DNA from: Halothiobacillus neapolitanus
GTDB taxonomy: Bacteria; Pseudomonadota; Gammaproteobacteria; Halothiobacillales; Halothiobacillaceae
DNA length: 7,736 bases
Direction of reading: 5' to 3'
Assembly (NCBI GenBank): GCA_020721485.1
Contig: DYMR01000093.1
Location: 1 to 7,736, forward strand
Below the pieces are notes generated by a model that saw nothing but the letters and a program-made list of their open reading frames with translations, made no database searches and was not told the DNA's origin. The translations under genes were made by a program, and so were the position numbers. Numbering within the stretch: the first letter of the stretch is position 1; each line of letters begins with the position of its first letter. Below, one piece after another: positions 1-7,736 of this stretch.

Positions 1-37
1 CTAACCCCCTGCCATCCTTCGGGTTTTGCGGGATTTC

Positions 38-46
38 TGGTATCTT
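38..46 (+). promoter_or_regulatory. Candidate extended -10 promoter for the miaB operon
   Basis: The bases TGGTATCTT fit an extended -10 element (TGn followed by a TATAAT-like hexamer, 4 of 6 matches). They lie 39 bases before the miaB start. The hexamer 17 bases upstream, TTCGGG at 18-23, is a poor -35, so recognition would rest on the TG motif. A weak 5-bp hairpin (28-32 with 48-52) followed by a T-run overlaps the same bases and could instead be the terminator of a gene to the left. The sequence does not decide between the two. Confidence 0.3.
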
Positions 47-74
47 CCCCGCTCTTTTTTCTCGATTTTTTGAC

Positions 75-78
75 GGAG
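75..78 (+). promoter_or_regulatory. Shine-Dalgarno of miaB
   Basis: GGAG lies 7 bases before a GTG codon at 86. This well-spaced site is the main reason for choosing GTG at 86 over later in-frame GTG codons near residues 24-26, which have no comparable site. Confidence 0.7.
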
Positions 79-85
79 CGCGACT

Positions 86-1533
86 GTGAGCACCGCCGCC
101 TACGATGTGTTATCTGACCAACCTGACTTGTCCCCGCCCGTCTTGGGCGCGTCTGTGGCTGTGCGCCGCTTGCACATCAAGACCTGGGGTTGCCAGATGA
201 ACGAATACGATTCGGACAAAATGGCCGATGTGCTGGGCGCAGCGGCGGGGTTTGTCTGGACGGATGATCCGGCGGAAGCGGAAGTGTTGCTGCTCAACAC
301 CTGCTCGATTCGGGAAAAAGCGCAGGAAAAAGTGTTTTCGCAGTTGGGACAATGGCGCCCGCTGAAAGAAAAAAATCCGCGCCTGATTATCGGCGTGGGT
401 GGCTGCGTGGCGAGCCAAGAAGGGGCGGCGATTCGCAGCCGCGCGCCCTATGTCGATTTGGTGTTCGGGCCGCAAACGCTACACCGCTTGCCGCACATGG
501 TGGCGGAGATCGAGGCCAACCGTCAGCCGATTGTGGACATTTCCTTCCCCGAAATCGAAAAATTCGACCACTTGCCCGCGCCCCGTGCGGAAGGCGCTAC
601 CGCGTTCGTTTCCATCATGGAAGGCTGTTCCAAATACTGTAGTTTCTGCGTGGTGCCGTATACGCGCGGTGAGGAAATTTCCCGCCCCTTCGATGATGTG
701 ATCGCCGAAGTGGCGGAATTGGCCGAGCAGGGCGTGCGGGAGGTGAATCTGCTGGGGCAGAATGTCAACGCCTACCGAGGCGTGATGCACGATGGGCAAA
801 TTGCGGATCTGGCGCTGCTGATCGAATTCATCGCCCGCATCGACGGCATTGGCCGGATTCGGTTCACCACCTCGCACCCGGTCGAATTTACCGACCGGCT
901 GATCGAGGCCTACCGCAACGAGCCGAAGCTGGCGGCATTTTTGCATCTGCCGGTGCAGGCGGGTTCCGACCGCATTCTTGCCCAGATGAAACGCGGGCAT
1001 ACCGTGTTGGAATACAAGGCGAAACTGCGCAAGCTCATGGCCGCGCGGCCAGGAATTTCCTTGTCATCGGACTTCATCATCGGTTTTCCGGGCGAAACCG
1101 AGCAAGATTTCGAGGCGACGATGAAGCTCGTGCGCGACATGCATTTCGATCACTCCTTCAGCTTTGTGTACAGCGCCCGACCGGGTACGCCCGCCGCGAG
1201 CCTGCCGGATGACACGCCGGATGCGGTGAAAAAAGAACGGTTGTATCGGCTGCAAGCGCAAATCACCGAGCAAGAACAAGCCATTTCCCGCGCCATGCTG
1301 GGCACGGAACAGGTGATTTTGGTGGAAGGCCCTTCCAAAAAGGATCCGGCGGAATTGGTCGGCAAAACCGAGAACAACCGCAGCGTGATTTTTCAGGCGC
1401 GACCGGCGGTGGTTGGCCTGTTTGTCCGGGTGCGAATTACCGAAGTGAAACCGAACTCTCTGCGGGCAGATTTTCTCGGCATTGCGCCAATGGATCAGGC
1501 GCGGGCGGCGGCGCGGGGCTTGGTGGCGGCGGA

Positions 1534-1537
<4 letters not shown>
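86..1537 (+). CDS. miaB: tRNA-2-methylthio-N6-dimethylallyladenosine synthase MiaB
   Basis: MiaB is a cytosolic radical-SAM methylthiotransferase that converts i6A37 to ms2i6A37 in tRNAs reading codons that begin with U. The 483-residue protein shows the full family layout. An N-terminal UPF0004 domain carries cluster-binding Cys36 ([12 protein letters not shown]), Cys73 ([17 protein letters not shown]) and Cys107 (GVGGC). The radical-SAM triad CxxxCxxC is at Cys181, Cys185 and Cys188 ([20 protein letters not shown]). A TRAM RNA-binding domain lies at about 400-468. E. coli MiaB is 474 residues. The extra length here is mostly a polar N-terminal stretch of about 28 residues ahead of LHIKTWGC, where E. 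coli has only about four. The start is GTG with GGAG 7 bases upstream. The stop overlaps the next start (ATGA), as expected for the first visible gene of the miaB-ybeZ-ybeY cluster. All six cluster cysteines are present, so it should be active. Identification is very secure; the exact start is less so. Confidence 0.97.
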
Positions 1538-2669
<1,132 letters not shown>

Positions 2670-2673
<4 letters not shown>

Positions 2674-3161
2674 AACCCATGCACCCCCCCACCGTTTGGG
2701 TTGATCGACAAAAAGCCACCGAACTGCGCTGCCCCAGTGCGCAAATGCTGACGCCTTGGGCGCAGGCGGCCATCGTGGCGGCGCTGCCTCAAGGCGCCCC
2801 TGCCGTCGTCGGCCTCTGTGTTCGCTTTGTGGATGCGGAAGAGGGCGAGGCACTGAATCGGCAATATCGTCATAAAAATTACGCAACCAATGTGCTTTCA
2901 TTCCCCTCCGATGCGCCGATGCCCGAGGGCGTGGATGAGCGCTATTTGGGCGATTTGATTCTTTGCCAGCCCGTGTTGGTGCAGGAATCCGCCGCGCAAA
3001 ACAAGAGCTTGCGCGCGCATACGGCGCACCTGATCGTGCATGGCGTGCTGCATTTGTTGGGCTTCGATCATGAAACCACGGCGGAGGCCGAGGCGATGGA
3101 AGCCCTGGAAATTCACATCATGGCGGGGTTGGGGTTTGAAAATCCGTACCGTGAACGATAA
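2670..3161 (+). CDS. ybeY: Endoribonuclease YbeY (rRNA maturation factor)
   Basis: YbeY is a zinc-dependent single-strand endoribonuclease that takes part in 16S rRNA 3'-end maturation and 70S ribosome quality control. The metal site HxxxHxxxxxH is intact as [11 protein letters not shown], with His124, His128 and His134 (numbered from the ATG at 2670). Upstream family motifs NVLSFPSD and YLGDLILC are present. The length of 163 residues compares with 155 in E. coli. The ATG at 2670 overlaps the ybeZ stop as ATGA and is kept here as the outer limit. The ATG at 2679 gives [11 protein letters not shown], is better placed relative to GAGGA, and would yield 160 residues. Direct overlap with ybeZ fits the reported YbeZ-YbeY partnership. 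A hairpin with a T-tract follows 12 bases after the stop codon. Function is very secure from the histidine motif and the neighbourhood. Confidence 0.96.
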
Positions 3162-3164
3162 ATT
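3136..3164 (+). promoter_or_regulatory. Candidate sigma70 promoter for corC-lnt
   Basis: TTGAAA (3136-3141, 5 of 6 to consensus) is separated by exactly 17 bases from TAAATT (3159-3164, 4 of 6 to TATAAT). It overlaps the last codons and stop of ybeY. Transcription would begin near 3171, just ahead of the hairpin at 3174 and about 50 bases before corC. The sigma32-type CCCCAT -10 is absent, so I see no sign of a heat-shock promoter here. The call is based on hexamer match and spacing only. Confidence 0.4.
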
Positions 3165-3173
3165 CTCTTCCGC

Positions 3174-3200
3174 GCGGCACCGAGTGGCCGCCTCTTTTTT
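3174..3200 (+). terminator. Putative intrinsic terminator or attenuator after ybeY
   Basis: Bases 3174-3180 (GCGGCAC) can pair with 3184-3191 (GTGGCCGC) through seven base pairs with one bulged G and a 3-base loop. CTCTTTTTT (3192-3200) follows at once. This is the usual shape of a rho-independent terminator. It lies 12 bases after the ybeY stop and 20 bases before the corC ATG. The bulge and small loop make it moderate in strength, so partial read-through is likely if corC belongs to the same operon. Confidence 0.55.
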
Positions 3201-3220
3201 CAACAGAGTGTCTTGCAACC

Positions 3221-4114
3221 ATGGACGATGATTCGAGTCCTTCGCGCAGCGCCGAGCCCGGTTGGTTCGGACGGCTGCGCCATCAATGGTGTGTTAATCA
3301 AATCAAAACGACGGACGATCTCAGCGAGGTCGTTCGTGCGGTCAGTGACCGAGGCATCATCCCCGCGCCCACGCAAGGGTTGATTGAGTCCGCCTTGGCA
3401 TTTCATGGCGTGCGGGTGCGGGATGTGATGATCCCGCGCGGGCAAATGCATGTGCTCGACATGACCGCCACGCTGCCGGAAATTCTGGCCGAAATTGCCG
3501 AAACCGGTCACTCCCGCTACCCCGTGATCTTGGAAAATCGGGATGAAATCGCCGGAATTCTTCTGGTGAAAGAACTGCTGCATTTTTACGCCAGCCAGCC
3601 AGAAGCCATTAATTCCACAGGATTTCTATTGCAAGAGCGCCTGCGCGCGCCAATGTTCGTGCCCGAAAGCAAACGCTTGGATGCCTTGCTGGCCGAGTTT
3701 CGCGTCACCCGCAGCCACATGGCGATTGTGTTGGATGAATTTGGCGGCGTGGCCGGATTGGTGACGATCGAAGATGTGCTCGAAGAAATCGTCGGCGATA
3801 TTGATGACGAATACGATGACGCGGAGCCGGCCTTGATTCGTTCCCAAGCCGCGCACCGCCACACCGTGCGCGCGCTGACGCCGATTGAGGACTTCAATCA
3901 GCACTTTGGCACGAACTTTCCTGATGATGAATACGACACCATCGGCGGCTTGATTACCCACGAATTGGGGCACCTGCCCCGTCGGGGCGAGTTGGTGCGC
4001 TTGTCTGGGTTGGAATTTAAGGTGGTCGGTGCCGACAAACGCCGCCTGCACTTGCTGCTCGTCACCGCGCTGTCGCCCGAGCAAATCGCGTCATCGCCGG
4101 ACGCGGATTCTTGA
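3221..4114 (+). CDS. corC: CorC/YbeX family CBS-domain protein
   Basis: This is a cytosolic protein of the CorC/YbeX family, linked in enteric bacteria to magnesium and cobalt efflux together with CorA, and more recently to ribosome-related phenotypes in E. coli. The 297-residue protein (E. coli 292) has no membrane segment. It shows a polar N-terminal region (1-60), the entry motif VRDVMIPRGQM (66-76), and a CBS pair at about 70-190. That pair includes HSRYPVI, VPESKRLDALLAEFR and MAIVLDEFGGVAGLVTIEDVLEEIVGDI starting at Met167. The C-terminal CorC/HlyC domain has DTIGGLITHELGHLPRRGE. The ATG at 3221 matches the family start. The nearest purine-rich site (CAGAG, 3204-3208) is 12 bases away and weak. 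It lies after a hairpin with T-tract and is followed by lnt after only 7 bases. The family call is secure; the exact physiological role is inferred from homologues. Confidence 0.95.
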   Translation: MDDDSSPSRSAEPGWFGRLRHQWCVNQIKTTDDLSEVVRAVSDRGIIPAPTQGLIESALAFHGVRVRDVMIPRGQMHVLDMTATLPEILAEIAETGHSRYPVILENRDEIAGILLVKELLHFYASQPEAINSTGFLLQERLRAPMFVPESKRLDALLAEFRVTRSHMAIVLDEFGGVAGLVTIEDVLEEIVGDIDDEYDDAEPALIRSQAAHRHTVRALTPIEDFNQHFGTNFPDDEYDTIGGLITHELGHLPRRGELVRLSGLEFKVVGADKRRLHLLLVTALSPEQIASSPDADS

Positions 4115-4117
4115 GGT
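4113..4117 (+). promoter_or_regulatory. Shine-Dalgarno of lnt
   Basis: GAGGT overlaps the corC stop codon and sits 4 bases before ATG at 4122. It fixes that ATG as the lnt start even though the reading frame is open for 31 codons further upstream inside corC. It also makes coupling of lnt translation to corC likely. Confidence 0.7.
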
Positions 4118-4121
4118 ACTG

Positions 4122-5696
4122 ATGAGTTCAGCCGGATTTTGGGCGCGCCGCGCGCCCGCCCTTGCCGCCGTCTTGGCCGGCGCCGTTTTGCCCTTGGCCT
4201 TTGCCCCCGTCGGATTCTGGCCGTTATCGCTTTTGGCGCCCGCCGTGTTGCTGTATGTGTTGCACGGCACCACCCGCCGTCGTGCCGCGTGGTTGGGCTG
4301 GTTATTCGGCCTGGGGCAATTTGGCGTAGGCGTCAGTTGGCTGTACGAAAGTTTCACCCTGTTTGGTGGTGCGGTTGCGCCCTTGGCCGCGCTGATTACG
4401 GCAGGCTTTGTCGCGGTGATGGCGCTCTATCCGGCCTTGGCGAGTTACATCGCCCGAGCCATTGCCGGTTCGGCCATGCGCTCGCTGGCCGGAGTGTTGG
4501 CCTTTGCGGGCAGTTGGACGCTGGTGGAATGGCTGCGCGGCTGGCTGTTCAGCGGCTTTCCGTGGTTGGATTTGGGGATTGCGCAAACGGCCAGCCCATT
4601 GAAATCGCTCTTGCCGTTGATCGGAGAATATGGCGTCGGCTTGGTCGTGCTGTTGCTTGCCGGATTGCTGCTGTGCGCGGTCGAAGCACTGCGCGCCACG
4701 CCGTCTACCGAGTCGACTTCTATCAGGCCGCGCGCGCTGTGGCGAGCCGGCGTGCTGCTGGCGGTCGGCTTGGCCACGCTGCTGGGCGCGGGCTTACTCA
4801 GCCCGCTGCGCTGGACGCACCCGTCGGGTGTGCCGATTCGCGTGGGGTTGGCGCAGGCCAATATCCCGCAAATGCAAAAATTTGATCCGGCGTTTTTGGC
4901 CGCGACCTTGCAGCGTTATGAACAACTCACCGTGCAAATGGGCGCCGTCGATTTGGTGGTCTGGCCGGAAACCGCCGTGCCCGATGTGCTCTCCGATGTG
5001 CCGGAACTGCGCCACGCATTGATCGAACGGGCGGCAGAGCAGCACCAAGATTTTCTGATTGGCGCGTTCACGCAGGATGCCGCCGGCCACTACTACAACA
5101 CCTTGGTCGGCCTGCCCGATGCCGTGGGCAGCCACCGCAAGGCGCACCTCGTGCCGTTCAGCGAATACATGCCGCTGCGGCCGCTGGTGATGTTGCTCTC
5201 GGGCATGATCGATGTGCCGATGTCCGACCTCACGCCGGGGCGCGCCGATCAAGCCCTGCCGGTCGTGCGCGGCGTGCCCGTGGGGGCCTCGATTTGCTAC
5301 GAAGCCGATTTCGCGCGGGACATTCGTCGTTCGCTGCCGCAAGCGGGTTTTTTGGTGAATGTGTCGAATGATTCTTGGTTCGGAGACAGCTTCGCCCCGC
5401 ACCAAAACCTGCAAATGGCCGCCGTGCGCGCGCTCGAATTTGGCCGCCCGATGGTGCGCGCCACCAACACCGGCGTTTCGGCGTTTGTGTCTGCCGATGG
5501 CCGCATCGAACAATCGCTCGGGGTCAATCAGCAAGGAATTTTGGTCGGGAAAATTCAACCCTATCATGGCAGTACCCCGTTTTTGCGTGCCGGTTCTGCG
5601 CCTGCGCTGAGCGGTGCGGCGGGTTTGCTGATCTGGGCATGGGTGCTGGCGTTTTGGCGCCGTCGTGCGTCTCGGCGGGAACTCCCGGTGCGCTGA
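4122..5696 (+). CDS. lnt: Apolipoprotein N-acyltransferase Lnt
   Basis: Lnt is the inner-membrane enzyme for the last step of lipoprotein maturation. It moves an acyl chain from phospholipid to the N-terminal diacylglyceryl-cysteine, which precedes Lol-dependent sorting. The 524-residue protein (E. coli 512) has about seven hydrophobic segments in its first 225 residues, a periplasmic nitrilase-like domain (about 240-490), and a closing membrane helix at 498-512 followed by a basic tail. The catalytic triad is visible: Glu283 in VVWPETAVP, Lys340 in HRKAHLVPFSEYMP and Cys392 in GASICYEADF. Glu348 matches the auxiliary glutamate of the E. coli enzyme, and Lys-to-Cys spacing (52) is the same. 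The start is ATG at 4122, with GAGGT just upstream. The gap from corC is 7 bases, as in the conserved corC-lnt pair. The protein looks complete and active; identification is very secure. Confidence 0.97.
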   Translation: MSSAGFWARRAPALAAVLAGAVLPLAFAPVGFWPLSLLAPAVLLYVLHGTTRRRAAWLGWLFGLGQFGVGVSWLYESFTLFGGAVAPLAALITAGFVAVMALYPALASYIARAIAGSAMRSLAGVLAFAGSWTLVEWLRGWLFSGFPWLDLGIAQTASPLKSLLPLIGEYGVGLVVLLLAGLLLCAVEALRATPSTESTSIRPRALWRAGVLLAVGLATLLGAGLLSPLRWTHPSGVPIRVGLAQANIPQMQKFDPAFLAATLQRYEQLTVQMGAVDLVVWPETAVPDVLSDVPELRHALIERAAEQHQDFLIGAFTQDAAGHYYNTLVGLPDAVGSHRKAHLVPFSEYMPLRPLVMLLSGMIDVPMSDLTPGRADQALPVVRGVPVGASICYEADFARDIRRSLPQAGFLVNVSNDSWFGDSFAPHQNLQMAAVRALEFGRPMVRATNTGVSAFVSADGRIEQSLGVNQQGILVGKIQPYHGSTPFLRAGSAPALSGAAGLLIWAWVLAFWRRRASRRELPVR

Positions 5697-5732
5697 TTGA
5701 TTCCAAGCCGCGATTCGTTCGCGCAGTGAGCA

Positions 5733-5737
5733 AAGGA
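5733..5737 (+). promoter_or_regulatory. Strong Shine-Dalgarno of the ABC transporter gene
   Basis: AAGGA lies 5 bases before the ATG at 5743, in an A-rich setting. No convincing promoter hexamers are visible in the 46-base gap after lnt, so the gene is probably read from an upstream promoter and started by this site. Confidence 0.75.
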
Positions 5738-5742
5738 AAAAT

Positions 5743-7521
5743 ATGGCCAACGACACCCAATCCCACGCGGCAGACTTAGCCGCGCTTGCCGCCCGCCCAC
5801 GGCGGTTTGATCGCGCGTTTTTCGCCACCGTGTGGGCCTTGGCCAAGCCGTACTTCTTGCACTCGGAAGATCGCTGGAAAGCACGCGGCTTTTTGTTGGC
5901 AATTATCGCCACCACTTTATTGCTCGTCGTGATTAATCTGCAAATCACCGATTGGTATAACCGATTTTATAATGCACTGCAAAATTACGATCAGGCGGGT
6001 TTCTGGAAGCTGTTGGGCGAATTCGCTTTGTTGGCTTTTGGGGCAATTGCCCTGAGCGTGTATCAAACCTACCTGTCGCAATTACTGGATCTGCGCTGGC
6101 GGCGTTGGTTGACCGGCGATTATTTATCGCGGTATTTGTCTGCGCAAACTTATTACCACTTGGAATTGTTTCATCGCGGCCAAGATAACCCCGATCAGCG
6201 AATTGCCGATGATTTGAACCAATTTTCTCAATTAACCACCAGTTTGTTTACCGGCCTACTCGGCGCGGTGGCGAACTTGGTGGCCTTCGTCGGCTTGCTG
6301 TGGGTGCTGTCGAGCAAGGTGGTGGTGCCTTGGGGCGGTGCCGAACACCATATTCCGGGCTTTTTGGTCTGGGTGGCGTTGCTGTATGCCGTGGTGTGGA
6401 CTTGGGTGGCCGCCAAAGTGGGGAACCCACTAATTTGGTTGAATTTCAATCAACAGCGGGTTCAGGCCGATTTTCGTTTCAGTTTGATTCGTTTGCGTGA
6501 AAATAGCGAAGCGGTGGCCTTTTATGGCGGCGAAGCGAAAGAGGCGCGACATTTTCATGATCGGTTTGATCGCGTGTTTGAAAACTATCAGCGGTTAATT
6601 CTTCGGCAAAAACGCTTTAATTGGTTCAGTAGTTATTTTAGCCAAGTGGCGGTGATTCTTCCCTTTCTTGCCGCCGCTGCGGCGTATTTTACGAAAGCGG
6701 TGCCGCTGGGCTTTTTAATGCAAATCAGTTCCGCATTCGGCAATGTGCAAGGCTCTTTTGCGTATTTAGCGCAGAGTTACGATAACTTCGCGCAATGGCA
6801 TGCGGTGGTGGAGCGGTTGCAGGGCTTTCGTGATTTGGTGGCCAAGGTGCAGAGCGTGCAGCAATCGGCTCAGCAAATTGAGCGGACTGCGGTGACAGAG
6901 CCCGGTACGGTGCTCGCCGTGCGGGATTTACAGGTGCGTTTGCCCAATGGCCAAGCCTTGATTCAACACGCCAGCTTGCGGCTCGTGCCCGGTGAGCGCT
7001 TGTTGTTGATGGGGGCTTCGGGCGCGGGGAAAAGCACTTTGCTGCGCTCGTTGGCGGGGTTGTGGCCGTTCGGTGCGGGGCAAGTCGCGCTGCCACCGGA
7101 GGCCGGCAGTTTATTTCTGCCGCAACGACCGTATCTGCCGTTGGGTACCTTGCGCGATGCCTTGATCTATCCCGCCCCGATGGTGCGTGTGGATGATGCG
7201 CAGTTGCGGCGCGTGCTGACCCAAGTCGGCCTGCCGGCGTTGGCGGATGTATTGGATGCGTTGGAGCCTTGGTCGATGGTGCTGTCGTTGGGCGAACAGC
7301 AACGATTGGCTCTGGCGCGCGTGTTATTGCAGCGCCCGGCCTTGGTGTTTTTGGATGAAGCCACTTCCGCATTGGATGAGGCGGCAGAAGCGTCGCTGTA
7401 TCAGCTATTGATCGACGAATGCCCGCAGATGGCGGTGGTGAGTATCGGGCATCGCCAGAGTTTGCGGGCCTTCCATTCCCGCGTGCTGCATCTGGCCGAT
7501 CAGGCGTTGCAGGCGGAATGA
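5743..7521 (+). CDS. YddA/BacA-type ABC transporter, fused permease and ATPase
   Basis: This is a 592-residue half-transporter of the SbmA/BacA-like group that carries its own ATPase domain, like E. coli YddA (561 residues) and mycobacterial Rv1819c; it would act as a dimer in the inner membrane. About six hydrophobic segments lie near 50-69, 90-112, 168-191, 206-224, 302-320 and 322-340. Family motifs include DWYNRFYNALQNYD and NPDQRIADDLNQF. The ATPase domain (about 390-592) has Walker A GASGAGKS at 424-431, a Q-loop in LFLPQRPYLPLGT, the signature LSLGEQQR at 514-521 in place of LSGGQ, Walker B LVFLDEATSALDE with Asp538-Glu539, and the switch His570. All catalytic motifs are intact. Rv1819c takes up cobalamin and other hydrophilic compounds, SbmA/BacA take up peptides, and YddA's substrate is not established. 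Import or export cannot be read from sequence. It follows lnt by 46 bases and may share its transcript, but no functional link is known to me. Confidence 0.92.
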   Translation: MANDTQSHAADLAALAARPRRFDRAFFATVWALAKPYFLHSEDRWKARGFLLAIIATTLLLVVINLQITDWYNRFYNALQNYDQAGFWKLLGEFALLAFGAIALSVYQTYLSQLLDLRWRRWLTGDYLSRYLSAQTYYHLELFHRGQDNPDQRIADDLNQFSQLTTSLFTGLLGAVANLVAFVGLLWVLSSKVVVPWGGAEHHIPGFLVWVALLYAVVWTWVAAKVGNPLIWLNFNQQRVQADFRFSLIRLRENSEAVAFYGGEAKEARHFHDRFDRVFENYQRLILRQKRFNWFSSYFSQVAVILPFLAAAAAYFTKAVPLGFLMQISSAFGNVQGSFAYLAQSYDNFAQWHAVVERLQGFRDLVAKVQSVQQSAQQIERTAVTEPGTVLAVRDLQVRLPNGQALIQHASLRLVPGERLLLMGASGAGKSTLLRSLAGLWPFGAGQVALPPEAGSLFLPQRPYLPLGTLRDALIYPAPMVRVDDAQLRRVLTQVGLPALADVLDALEPWSMVLSLGEQQRLALARVLLQRPALVFLDEATSALDEAAEASLYQLLIDECPQMAVVSIGHRQSLRAFHSRVLHLADQALQAE

Positions 7522-7527
7522 TGCGGT

Positions 7528-7545
7528 GCGGAGGCGCCCCTCCGC
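7528..7545. terminator. Hairpin between convergent genes, possible weak terminator
   Basis: GCGGAGG (7528-7534) and CCTCCGC (7539-7545) form a perfect 7-bp stem with a 4-base loop, 6 bases after the transporter stop. It lies between two converging genes, where a two-way terminator is expected. No T-tract follows on either strand, so it may instead act as a 3' mRNA-stabilising stem or a rho-assisted end. Confidence 0.4.
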
Positions 7546-7563
7546 CGCGCGCCTTGCCTAAAT

Positions 7564-7587
7564 GCCAGGCTGAATGTCAGGCTGAAT
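7564..7587 (+). repeat. 12-bp tandem duplication across the grxD stop
   Basis: Two adjacent 12-bp copies, 7564-7575 and 7576-7587, match at 11 of 12 bases. On the minus strand the single difference decides between TGA (the stop at 7579-7577) and TGG in the outer copy. The duplication therefore covers the end of the glutaredoxin gene. Confidence 0.85.
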
Positions 7588-7736
7588 CTTTCGGTGCGTG
7601 TTTTTCGACCGCCGCTTCTGCCATTGGCTGCAGTTCGCCACTGGCCAGCATTTCCAGGGTGATGTCGCAGCCGCCGATCAATTCGCCGTCGATATAAATT
7701 TGCGGAAAGGTCGGCCAGTCGCGGTAGCGCGGCAGG
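7577..7736 (-). CDS. grxD: Monothiol glutaredoxin (Grx4/GrxD), 3' part
   Basis: The C-terminal 52 residues of a monothiol glutaredoxin are visible; the rest lies beyond the right edge. Such proteins bind a [2Fe-2S] cluster with glutathione, often with BolA partners, and act in cytosolic iron-sulfur trafficking. The readable part has [22 protein letters not shown], which holds the cis-proline segment [11 protein letters not shown] and the glutathione-binding GGCD motif, followed by the helix [12 protein letters not shown] and a polar tail ending KDSA. The CGFS active site should be upstream, off the window. E. coli GrxD is 115 residues, so about half is missing. It converges on the ABC transporter gene with 55 bases between stops. 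Family identity is strong; absence of the CGFS region is the only limit, and a dithiol form is unlikely given the WPTFPQ/GGCD pattern. Confidence 0.93.
   Translation of the reverse strand, partial: LPRYRDWPTFPQIYIDGELIGGCDITLEMLASGELQPMAEAAVEKHAPKDSA

Noticed and set aside
28..60. Hairpin with T-run that could be a terminator of a gene to the left
   Set aside because: Only a 5-bp stem with a 15-base loop (28-32 with 48-52); too weak to call, and no upstream gene is visible. It is noted under the promoter entry as an alternative.
4029..4121. Possible 31-codon N-terminal extension of lnt from an ATG inside corC
   Set aside because: It would overlap corC by 86 bases, its residues are Cys/Arg/Ser-rich and unlike an Lnt N-terminus, and the ATG at 4122 has GAGGT just upstream.
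5709..5723. Small hairpin (CGCGA/TCGCG, 5-base loop) before the ABC transporter gene
   Set aside because: Five base pairs, no T-tract, and easily expected by chance in GC-rich DNA; not enough for a regulatory call.
4794..5948. Long minus-strand open frame of 384 codons opposite lnt and the start of the ABC transporter gene
   Set aside because: Composition is Arg/His/Gln-rich with no recognisable motif, and it lies wholly opposite strongly supported genes; typical of antisense frames in GC-rich DNA.
7419..7697. Plus-strand open frame of 92 codons across the right-hand convergent gap
   Set aside because: It overlaps the ABC transporter ATPase end and runs antisense to the glutaredoxin gene, with no ribosome site or recognisable motif.

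Overview
The window carries a compact, gene-dense stretch of chromosome, roughly 55-60% G+C judged by eye. The gene order is miaB - phoH-like (ybeZ) - ybeY - corC (ybeX) - lnt, all on the plus strand. This conserved block is well known from Proteobacteria, E. coli included. Protein signatures (MiaB with [12 protein letters not shown], CorC with DEFGGVAGLVTIED, a GrxD-like tail) point to a Gammaproteobacterium. A Betaproteobacterium is less likely but not excluded, and I cannot name the genus. I see no mobile element, CRISPR array, rRNA or tRNA gene.

Layout: 1-85 is a leader with a weak candidate extended -10 promoter and a good Shine-Dalgarno for the GTG start of miaB (86-1537). miaB and the PhoH-like ATPase gene (1534-2673) overlap by ATGA, as do the PhoH-like gene and ybeY (2670-3161), so these three are almost certainly translated from one message. 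A 59-base gap follows. It holds a GC hairpin with a T-tract just after ybeY, and a promoter-like TTGAAA-17-TAAATT overlaps the ybeY stop. Then come corC (3221-4114) and lnt (4122-5696), 7 bases apart. After 46 bases and a strong Shine-Dalgarno comes a YddA/BacA-type ABC transporter with fused membrane and ATPase domains (5743-7521). A 55-base convergent gap with a short perfect hairpin separates it from the 3' end of a monothiol glutaredoxin gene (grxD/Grx4) on the minus strand, cut by the window edge.

Functionally the cluster joins RNA maturation with envelope upkeep. MiaB thiomethylates tRNA A37, YbeY is an rRNA-processing/quality-control endoribonuclease, and the PhoH-like protein is its ATPase partner. 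CorC is a CBS-domain protein tied to divalent cation efflux, and Lnt N-acylates lipoproteins. The ABC transporter has an unknown substrate.

Nothing here looks like a wholly new system. The best second-look items are a repeat-grown disordered tail on the PhoH-like protein, the hairpin plus promoter that may split the operon before corC, the ybeY start choice, the transporter next to lnt, and a 12-bp duplication across the grxD stop codon.
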